This document shows, one piece after another, positions 45,518-54,736 of a stretch of 64,000 nt of DNA; position 1 is the stretch's first letter; the number at the start of each line of letters is the position of its first letter. The notes under the pieces are model-generated. The model was not told the origin of the DNA and made no database searches. It saw nothing but the letters and a program-made list of their open reading frames with translations. A program made the translations under genes and the position numbers. Source of the DNA: Owenia fusiformis (Eukaryota > Annelida > Polychaeta > Sabellida > Oweniidae); assembly GCA_903813345.2 (NCBI GenBank), contig CAIIXF020000005.1, forward strand, positions 26,909,375-26,973,374. The letters are read 5' to 3'.

Positions 45518-45525
45518 TTAATAAG

Positions 45526-46079
45526 TGCAGATAAAGCCTTCTTTTAAAGTTGCAAAATAATCAAACTTTTGAAACAGGTGTAGATAACTCATGGATGATG
45601 AAGACTCTGTTCACTTACAGAATTTAGACTTCTGTTGGTTCTGGCAATTTGAAAATACATTTTTCTTTGAAATGTACATAAATATAAATATCCATTCAAT
45701 CATGTTAAACTTAGCACCAATCGAGGAAATAGTTATTAGCAGAACGCCACTTTCAGCAAAACATACTAGCTGATGAAAGCCAAATGTAAAAGGAAAGCTA
45801 GCGAAAGGTGAAATTGGTTCCACTCAACCAGAAGTTTTCTATCAATATAGCTCCTGCACTTACAACAACTTCATATCAACTGTCATATTATACTTGTGCA
45901 CTATTAGCCTAAATGTTTCTGGTCTCATTCACTTTTTCATTACTTATTGAGGTTTTATACTGTTGGTCTTTGTGTTTTTCAATATTGCCGTTTGTGCTGA
46001 AGATTTAATATTTTTCAAGTCTGAACAAATATTTAACTATGATTGTTTTATATACACAAGAAAGGAAACTCAAGATCTC
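45526..46079. other. AT-rich sequence, nothing recognised
   Basis: Two overlapping 60-70 codon frames on opposite strands (45591-45823) shadow each other without splice context. Confidence 0.35.
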
Positions 46080-46084
46080 ATGAT

Positions 46085-46505
46085 TTTAATGATTTGATAC
46101 ATCTCTCAATATTCAGCTTATGATTCAATACACAAATCATTGCGATTTGTGTGTCACAGTACATACTTGTTGTGATATCAAAGGATGACCATACTGAACA
46201 TAACAAGGCACAAATGATTGGTTGATCAAGCTGAAAGCAATGCCTGGATCTTTTAATATTTGATGATGCATATCATGTGCTTATGATCCAATACACAAAT
46301 TATTGCTTATTGTATAAAAGTTTTTAATTTCCCATAATCACTACATATGCATCATGAGATGATGTTTCAGGTGAAACGGAAAGATGCTATGAGTATCAGT
46401 ATGATAGAATGGTCATACTGTACATGACGAGCCAGAAATGATGTTTCATCAGGTTGAAAGCAATGGTCGAATCTTTTGATATTTGATGATGCATATCATG
46501 TGCTT
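46085..46505. repeat. Diverged tandem duplication, about 223-bp period
   Basis: GATATTTGATGATGCATATC + ATGTGCTTA (preceded by TGAAAGCAATG) occurs at about 46234 and 46457. ATTCAATACACAAATCATTGC and relatives recur at 46120 and 46290. Confidence 0.75.
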
Positions 46506-46841
46506 AAATTGCAGCTAAATGAGCTTTGGATACTTTCATGCACCATGGGACCCATTATACCATTGTTATGGATATATTGTTATTGCATGACCTGGTAGCA
46601 GATTGTGTTGTCAAGGTGATTATGTTTGGACACATCTGGTCAATGGGGTACCCTGGGAAAAACACATTATAGTAACACCATTTTCAACATGTGTAGGATG
46701 GTTCAAGGTAAAATATCAATATTTATCTCTGCTATATGAGTACATAAGCAAAAATGAATGAAAAACAAAATACAACTCTCAGGCTCTATATATAGTCTAT
46801 TTAACTCTTTCTAACCATTTATCATTTCTTCCATATTTCAG

Positions 46842-46978
46842 AATCTCATAAATTACTGCAATGTGATTTGAAAAAGCTTGTGGAAATGAAGATAAAGTAT
46901 GCTAGTGGTATAAACAAGAGGGAATTTGACCTGGATATTGCCAATAATCAGATCATGCCTCGTGGGCTTAATTTGTAA
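46842..46978 (+). CDS. Candidate terminal coding exon (…LKKLVEMKIKYASGINKREF…)
   Basis: Plus strand: strong acceptor CATTTCTTCCATATTTCAG followed by a 44-codon block in one frame (2 nt in). It reads SHKLLQCDLKKLVEMKIKYA, then SGINKREFDLDIANNQ, and ends IMPRGLNL before TAA. The first half looks like an amphipathic helix. AATAAA occurs about 30 bp after the stop (near 47011), a plausible poly(A) signal. The family is unknown and no upstream exon is assured. Confidence 0.5.
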
Positions 46979-47028
46979 ACACACAATTCGATAATTTAGT
47001 ACCTCTGAAAACAATAAATATATTAGAA

Positions 47029-47259
47029 ATGAGCCCTGTTAAAATCCTTGAACGCCTTAAACTGCAGGGGAAAAAACAAGTTTTTATGTTTCCCAAACAT
47101 GCTCATTGTATAATTATTTCACACCAGTATTCTCTAGTATATTCCTTTCCAGGATGCAGCGCACACTCAAACACAAACTGGAACAAGTTGCCGCCCCATT
47201 TGAAACTTACACCTCATTCAGATATATTGTTCACAAAATGGTTGTTGCTTAATCAGTAA
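47029..47259 (+). other. Open frame with a faint retrotransposon-like C-terminus
   Basis: The segment AHSNTNWNKLPPHLK (47164-47210) vaguely resembles the A-x-x-WN-x-LP-x-x-(I/L) tail common at the end of non-LTR retrotransposon ORF2 proteins. Nothing upstream supports a reverse transcriptase. Confidence 0.15.
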
Positions 47260-47994
47260 TTTATAATTCTGAATTCTTTAACCCTTTCCAGTGTGCTGGT
47301 CCACTTCCAGATTTGAACCTGTGGTATACTCGTATTATTTCAACAAAACGTGTTTTGAAGGAGAATACTCATTAGCAGATACAAGCAGCGAGAAGTCAAT
47401 TTTGTGAGTGTTTTTAAAAGCAGACTGGCAAGAGTTAAAGATATTTGTGGAAAATTATACGAATTTGTTTCTTTCCAGTTCTGTTGTGAGTAATGTAGCT
47501 ATTAGATGACAAAGCAAAGTATCTGACAAATGTGCAAAGAACCCATAAAAGGTAAATAAACCTTACAAGAGCATGATAAACAAATATACACCTGAGGCAT
47601 GGCATTATTTCTTTTAACTTGTTATTAGCATGAATGTTTAATTCATTAACTATAACATGAACATTGTGACCTGATATAATCTATAGAAAAGCAATTTCAA
47701 GATAGTAAAAAAGAAAAAAAAGAAAAACGATACAAACTCATGAAAAATTGAAGATACTTATCGTGAAGTGAATTTCCATCACTATAACTCATATCGCTAT
47801 CACTTATAAAAAAACCAGACAACTAAAAAACAGAAACTAGAATTTATCTCAGTTGTTATCTTGTTGTTTAAATGTATAATTAATATTATAACTATTTTAC
47901 TTATGAAAAATGAGAGAAATGACATAAATATTTCACCTGGATTCTACAGAGACATGGTTCTGTGACCCTGATACTTAGGTAACTACAGTGAAAC

Positions 47995-48125
47995 CTGTAT
48001 ATCCGAACACCTTGCTATCTGAACACCTCTCAACACTTTTTTTGGTCCTATTTTTGTAACTTTCAATAGACTCACATATCAAGTAAACCATAAAATGTGA
48101 ACACCTGCTAATCCAATTGAAGGCC
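47995..48125. mobile_element. Pogo-like MITE, left part
   Basis: TA then CAGTGAAACCTGTATATCCG, GAACACCTTGCTATCTGAACACC and GTGAACACCTGCTAATCC; no right terminus. Confidence 0.65.
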
Positions 48126-48957
48126 AAAACTCAAATCTAAAAGTCAGATTTGAATTTGTAGAAGATGATTTAGAAAAAAAATTCTCTACAAGAATTAATA
48201 TATTATAGTGTGTTTATGCCAATATATGATGTGGTCACAGTTGGTGTATACCCTTGTAGCTATTGGGTTTAAGCTGTAAAAAGAGAACTGTATTGTCATT
48301 CAACAATAGGAAAGATGAGTGTAAATGTGTTAATATAAGGTGTATACAAGTATAGAAGTTGAGTATATTGAACAAAACATATTTCATTAAATACCTTGTA
48401 ATTTTAGACATAACATAATAGAAATAACCAGGAAAATAGAAGTCCTATTTCTTAAAATTGTATGTCCCTAAAGCATCAGTATAAATCCAATAGGTTCAGT
48501 AAAGAACAAGGAAATGAAAGGGAAAGAGAAAAAAAAGATTGAATAGAGAAACAGTATAGGGATTGATAAATAGAAGGATCACTGTAGCCTTTAATATATC
48601 ACTGTGAAATACATGCAACTATCAATTTAAAGCGACATGATTAATGCTAGAATTGTCATTTTCCTTTCGCACCCATTAATTTGTGTGCTCAAAGGTCGAG
48701 AGTCATCAAATAAAATATAGTAATAACTACATGTATAAATGAAAAACCTTGTCCCTAAGACACACAGAATGCTTTGGTCAGAATCATTCTTAGCAGTGCA
48801 TCTGAACAAATTGTTGTTTTGTACTTTTCGCACTGGAGAGCGACTTGGGGAACTTGGCTTGAAACATGCAGATGTGCATCCATTAATGTTCAACAATATA
48901 CAGATATTACAACCACTTATTAAAACCCTTTCTGTGCGTTTAGGACCTTGACATAGA
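48126..48957. other. AT-rich sequence, nothing firm
   Basis: A 122-codon minus-strand frame (48627-48995) runs into the neighbouring F150 element and lacks splice signals. It is treated as chance. Confidence 0.35.
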
Positions 48958-49085
48958 CTTAAGGCATTCACATGCAACATTTCACACCCTGCCATTCGAT
49001 ACAGTCATCAACAACCAAAAACTGACCACCAAACACCAACCACCAACATCAACCACAAAAAAGGAGACCATAACAACAGACTCAT
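48958..49085 (+). mobile_element. F150 dispersed element, copy 13
   Basis: AAGGCATTCACATGCAACAT TTCACACCCTGCCATTCGAT, then an expanded ACCAACCACCAACATCAACC middle; the 3' hairpin is missing. Confidence 0.72.
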
Positions 49086-49219
49086 GTCTGAACCTGGAAT
49101 CCGTGCTCATGAATGAGGATGATTTGTAGTTATAATTAATATACATTTTGTGAATGTTTATTGTAAATTGAATGATTTCTTTATGTAACCAGAACAACAG
49201 CAACGCCAAAGCGTAGCGA

Positions 49220-50201
49220 ATCCCATCGAACAGAAATGGCTGGCAACTTTACATTCGAAATATATAGCAAATCTCATAAAATAACACCCATAAGAAAGGC
49301 CACCATGGTTGATCACTAGCCAAGTTGTCATCAGAAGAAGTAATATGTTTTTAAGTAGCCATATATAAAATTCTTAAAAAATCGTCAATCCTTATGAGTA
49401 TTCACATAACAAATATGAACAAAATCGCTCTATTACTTTTCGAGTTATAGTAAAAAATGTAAAAATGGTGGCCATTTTTCAAAATGGCCGTCTACTACCC
49501 AAAGTATCATTAGACAGTGTGCCATGCTTATAGTATTCACATATAAAATATGAACAAAATCACTCTACTACTTTTTGAGTTATATTAAAAAATGTAAAAT
49601 AACACATGTAAAAATGGCGGCCATTTTTCAAAATGGCCGCCTACTACCCAAAATGTCATTAGACATTGTGCCATGATTAAAGTATTCACATACCGAATAT
49701 GAACAAAATCGCTGTACTACTTTTTGACAAATGTTAAATAACAAACATAAAAATGGCGGCTATTTTTCAAAATGGCCGCCTACTACCCAAAATGTCATTA
49801 GACATTGTGCTATGCTTAAAGTATTCACATACCAAATATGAACAAAATCGCTCAACTGCTTTTCAAGTTACAGCAAAAATCGTAAAATGATATGAAAAGG
49901 CAGCCATTTTTCAAGATGGCTGCCATGTATTTCTTCTATATTTACATTTCTAGCTTAATCAATGTCCTTTATAACTTTTTTACATTTAAAACATATTGCT
50001 ATTACAGTTTTATATGCAGTACCTCAATTATTGAAAATCGGCACTAAAATGGCCGACATTTTAGAATGAGCAGCCATTTTGAAAATTGGTTTTCGAGCAG
50101 AACTTCTATCCCCATTGGGTATATGTGTACAAAATATGAACAAAATCGGGCCAACAGTATTTGAGTTATTGCCCGGACGGACAAACTTCGTTCGATGGGA
50201 T
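49220..50201. mobile_element. ~980-bp inverted-repeat element with an internal 134-149 bp tandem array
   Basis: Left ATCCCATCGAAC (49220) is inverted at the right as GTTCGATGGGAT (ending 50201), preceded by GCCCGGACGGACAAACTTC. GAACAAAATCG recurs at 49418, 49552, 49701, 49840 and 50138. Most units contain a small palindrome, AAAATGGCGGCCATTTT or AAAATGGCCGCC. No target duplication is clear. Related debris lies at 51165-51600 and 52193-52262. Confidence 0.75.
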
Positions 50202-51164
50202 AACAATGAGAACATATCAATAAATACCAATTATATATTGCAACACTGCCTTTAATAATACACACCAAACCACCAATTGTACACCACAAACAAAAACAAA
50301 CTTTTTCAATTACCCAAAATTGCTAACATGGGAATTGGCAAGATATTCTACTATCCTATCTCTTTTCAAAGCACTAAACATGGTAATTTGTGATTAGTAG
50401 GGTTAATAAACAAGTCTACTTGACTTGATGTGTGTTTTATGGACGAGGGGATACATGAACAACATGCTTAATTATATCACAAACTAGACAACGAGATGTC
50501 AATAAAATCCTATCAAATAAATCAAAGGAAATAATTAGAGTAAATAAATTATTTTATTAATTTTGTATATGGTACCCATTATCAAAGGAATGAATCTTAT
50601 TGAGACATACCATGGTTATCCAAAGTTGGTCCTTACAATTACCTCTTAATGAAAAATGAAAGTAATTTGTCCCCTTATCCACATACATGTACTTTGAAAG
50701 AAGGTATCTTTTTTTCAGGGATTCCTCTGAAACTTAGCAATATTATGTAACTTTTTATAGGAACAAAATGATACGTAACATCATCTGTATATAAAGTCAA
50801 TTACTCCAAGAAAGCCCCCATTTACAAGATGTACTATACAAGGCATAGGATGATTTGTATCCATCCCAATTACAAACAGCTTACAGTATTAAGGAAGCTT
50901 TAAAATTAGGTACAAGGTTACACTGAGTAAGACAAATTAGGTTGCAAATCTCTATAATCAGTTCATCAACTACTATCTTGGTGGGAAATGGGACAGTGGT
51001 CACTTCTATCCTTAATAACAGATATGTTTTAATTCTATGCCAATCAACAGCTTCTATTGTGTGTATTTCTATCATACTCTCATAAAATTTTATTCTATGC
51101 TGGGCAAGGATATATTAAACCAGAAAAACTCCACTGAGAAGCAAATCCCACCAAACAAAAACTG
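50202..51164. other. AT-rich sequence, nothing recognised
   Basis: No repeat or exon candidate. Confidence 0.4.
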
Positions 51165-51600
51165 TTTTGATAAATGGCAGCCATCTTGAAAATTTCTTCT
51201 TGAACAGAGCTCCCTAGTCCCTAGGTATCAGCATATAAAATTTGAACCAAATCCATTGACTGGTATTTGAGTTATCAAAGATTATGTTTTTTAGGAAAAA
51301 TGGCAGCCATTGTGAAATTCAGGTACAATCTTGGAAATTTCTTGAGTTGAGTTGGTACTTGAGTTATCAAAGATTTGCATATTTTGTGAGAAAAGGTGGC
51401 CATTTTGAAATTTGGTAGCCATCTTGAAAATGTCTTCTTGAGTGGAGCTTACGTGTCTCTAGGCATCAGCATATGAAATCCATCAACTGGTTTTTCAGTT
51501 ATCAAAGATTATGTTCTGTTACGAAGAATTTTGAAATTCAGCTACCATCTCGAAAATTCTGCCATTGGTTGCCATATCGAAATAGTTTGAAATGTGAACA
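51165..51600. repeat. Diverged copies of the 49220 element's internal unit
   Basis: AATGGCAGCCATCTTGAAAA, GGTGGCCATTTTGAAATTTGG, CAGCATATAAAATTTGAACC and GAGTTATCAAAGAT recur two to three times with a loose 150-bp spacing. Confidence 0.65.
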
Positions 51601-51645
51601 CCTGTCAATCTGAACACTTTTGGCTGGTCTCAGTAGTGTTGATGT
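51598..51645. mobile_element. Pogo-like fragment
   Basis: GAACACCTGTCAATCTGAAC then ACTTTTGGCTGGTCTCAGTAG, the internal signature of the 42259 subfamily; no termini. Confidence 0.5.
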
Positions 51646-52192
51646 TGGTCTTAATTAAAGGGAGACAATCTCTCGGATTCTTGTAAAATGTTTTTTTAAA
51701 TGAATACATCATAAAAATTTGTTCACGTTTGTTCAAAATCAACTGACAGACTGATAGACTGACAGCAGAGAGCTTCAATATATCCCAAATATATCTTGTT
51801 TGTTTGGTTAATAAGCCCTATTAGTGTAGGAGTTGATAGTTGACTGGTGGTAAGTAGATAATGGTTTACCATTACCTGATATTGCCTGCTTGCTAACAGA
51901 TGGTGCATCTTTAAGAAACCAATGTTACAGAAGATAAAAGAACACAGTATGATGAACTTGCTAAGAAAACTAGAATAGCACGAAACACAAGGCAATGGGG
52001 AATTAATTTTTCTTTGAATTACAAAAAGTATTTTTTGTTTTTTGTCTTCTCATGTCCTTATTAACTTTCCTAATCCCAGCTGAACCGTGACTTAATTGTG
52101 GTAGCATGAACATGTTAAAACTGGACCCTAGGGAAAAAGCAAATTATTATTAACCTAGTGGTCTCTTTTGTGATGGACAATACAAAGTTAAT

Positions 52193-52262
52193 AAATGGTG
52201 GCCATTTTAAAAATTTACTTTCGAGCAGAACTTGTACTCTTATGGGGCATATAGCTATGAGG
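52193..52262. repeat. Fragment of the 49220 family
   Basis: AATGGTGGCCATTTTAAAAA, then TCGAGCAGAACTTGTACTC, as at 50080-50110. Confidence 0.55.
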
Positions 52263-52722
52263 TTTGAATTAGCATGCAAAATCTAGTTAAAACACCATTC
52301 AATTACATATCAACTGATTCACATAGCTTTGGCAATTTTCTTGAAGATACAATGTGTCCCGATTCCAGTCCACAATTTTATATTACACCTCCAATAATAA
52401 CCCGACACCCCTTTGAGTTAAGGAACTTCTATAATGGACAACTCTCAGAAATTATTACCTACTACAGTTAATGAAGTTCAACTTATTTTACTCGAGTCGC
52501 AATAAATTTCAGTTATCACTATCAGTATTAAGTATAAAGTTTGCTTTGATATAAAATATGACTGTATCCATGTAAACCACAAAGGTCTATGGTGTAGATT
52601 CTAGTTTTGCTTCCCACTCTTGGAATATAATCACTTGTTATTTTACTTTACAGTATGAAATGAAACCAATGAAAACAAAATTTTTCTCAAATTCCTCAGT
52701 ATCATTTAACAATTATCTGAAA
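52263..52722. other. AT-rich sequence, nothing firm
   Basis: A 65-codon plus-strand frame (52274-52471) is fairly protein-like in its second half (PDSSPQFYITPPIITRHPFE) but has no splice support. Confidence 0.3.
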
Positions 52723-52862
52723 CAAGCCATTAACACGAAAAATGTCACCACTTGCCATTTGTTATAGATGCTGACTGCCGAAATCTGAAACACCAAACAC
52801 TGTCCACAAAAAAGTTGGACACTATAACAATATGTCACCAATTGTGGTGGTAACATAAAAAC
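52723..52862 (+). mobile_element. F150 dispersed element, copy 14
   Basis: AAGCCATTAACACGAAAAAT GTCACCACTTGCC … CACTGTCCACAAAAAAGTTG … ATATGTCACCAATTGTGGTG GTAACAT. Confidence 0.78.
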
Positions 52863-53467
52863 TAAGCAGATCTAGATTTTCATACAAGGTAGAATTCTTG
52901 AACTTTTGGGATGCAATTGCTTTATTAGTTGGCCTGGAAATGTGAGGAAAAGATTTTGAAATGGGCTGACTGAAAAATTCAAAATGCATGCCCAAAAACT
53001 ATCCAGGTCAGGATATCTATATCAAGAAGCACCCTTGCAAATTTGAATCTGAAAAAAGTTTGCCTTATCAAGAAATAAAGCAACTCTGAAAATCTGATAT
53101 CAATTTCACAAAGCTTGCCTGAAAATGTTTTTAGAAAAAATGTGACATCCACCCACACAACAGGTTGCCAGAATATGATATAGCACCCAATGGTATAATC
53201 TAAATAACCTTTAACCTAATTATAGCGCACTGCTCGTGAGTTTTCAGTTAATAAACAAGATTGTCATTTATCTTTGCAAAAGGCTAATGTAGTTTCAGGT
53301 TCTAATGGGAATTTTTGTTTTTACCTAAATAGCAGTATAATAGATCATGTGAGAATGGGAAGGCAATGAACTAAATGGCAGTTCTATTAAAAATATGTAA
53401 GTTATGATGTATATCTTGATAACAATATTGACTACACTTGAAAAGTGTATCAACTCAGTGAATTAAT

Positions 53468-53572
53468 TATCAAAACAAACAAAGCATTCGTCTTAACAAA
53501 CTGTAACAACAATTAATTCAGATGCCAATAGTATATGTCATCACTTTTTGTTTGGTAGTGACATAAAAACTG
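53468..53572 (+). mobile_element. F150 dispersed element, copy 15 (fragment)
   Basis: AAAGCATTCGTCTTAACAAA and a short middle, ending ATATGTCATCACTTTTTGTT TGGTAGTGACAT; heavily reduced. Confidence 0.5.
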
Positions 53573-54000
53573 AATGCATTCCTATTTACCCTTTTTTTCT
53601 TTCATACAGAAATTTCACCACAACAAAGTGCCTACCCACACATACCACAAGCCTAGGGTTGTTAACACAGAATTTAAGACCATTATCTTAATTATCACAA
53701 GAAAGCACAATAGGCAATAGTTGCAAAAGAATATCCCAAAAAGAATTTACAAAGCTATATTTTGTGAGAAATATATTCAAATATATGAAAAAATACAGTA
53801 TTAAGACTTACATTAGTGGTATATTATACAAGAATGGCAATACCCTCTCAAGTGTTTGTGCTTTGAAATGAGACTACTAAAGAGTATGGCCAGAAGAGAC
53901 TGACATTAGAATGTTTAGTTGGGATTTGGTATGATCATTTCTAATATTCATCAAAACATGTAAAGGTTATCTCTTAGGAAATAGAATGAAATATACTTAC

Positions 54001-54043
54001 ATCATTATTCTGGTGTCTCTGCATATGGAGCTTATAGTCACAC
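54001..54043 (-). CDS. Candidate 43-nt exon, zinc-finger-like end (CDYKLHMQRHQNND)
   Basis: Minus strand: very good acceptor TTCTAACTGTGTTTCAG and perfect donor GAT|GTAAGTAT. It reads 1 nt + CDYKLHMQRHQNND. H-x3-H preceded by L-H resembles the C-terminal half of a C2H2 zinc finger, but the L position is not canonical and no CxxC is present, so the domain call is weak. The splice sites are the real evidence. Confidence 0.45.
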
Positions 54044-54736
54044 CTGAAACACAGTTAGAAAATGATGAATTTTGTTCCCACGTAAATAAGAAGTTTATGA
54101 AGCCTGGATTCATTTTACAAAAACAAGGATTTCATTTCAACTGGACAAACACCATCTTTGAACAAAGAGACCACAATTCATAACTGATTACAAAGGCACA
54201 ATATCATTGATATGTTGTTATTATTAACTTTTTCTACATTGAGCAACACATGTATATTATGACACCAGAGGCAATTCATACATTTTCTCTGTATGATAGA
54301 TTTATTAACTTTGTTCCATGTACATACCCATAATGAGTTACGTGTATACAAAGCAAAATTGAAAACAGTTTACTAACAAACACAATATTATATGATATAT
54401 GATATGCAACATCATGGTTACTCTGCTCATAACAAGAACTCCACATGGTCATTTCTGTAAGCATCCTCATCTAAGAAATTCATTGTTGTCCATTGTTGTT
54501 ACCATGAATATCATGACATCATAATTAGAGAACAATTGAAATCAATTTAATTTATATTAGTTCATAGATTGAAATGTACATTTAGGGTCAGGGCAGATCA
54601 AATTAGTATTTGGAATTAAATGTCACCTTGTAAAATGTCCCCTTATAATGAAAACATAGAATTCAAAATAGCAAGATTGCTTCTAAACCAATGCAAAATA
54701 CAACATAATGAATTGACAATAATACAATAAAAACAA
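54044..54736. other. AT-rich sequence before the minisatellite
   Basis: No repeat or exon recognised. Confidence 0.4.

Noticed and set aside
47029-47259. Reverse-transcriptase C-terminus
   Set aside because: Only a WNKLPP-like fragment matches and nothing upstream resembles a polymerase; kept only as a low-confidence note.
48627-48995. 122-codon minus-strand frame
   Set aside because: Cys/Ser-rich without splice signals and its upstream end lies inside an F150 element.
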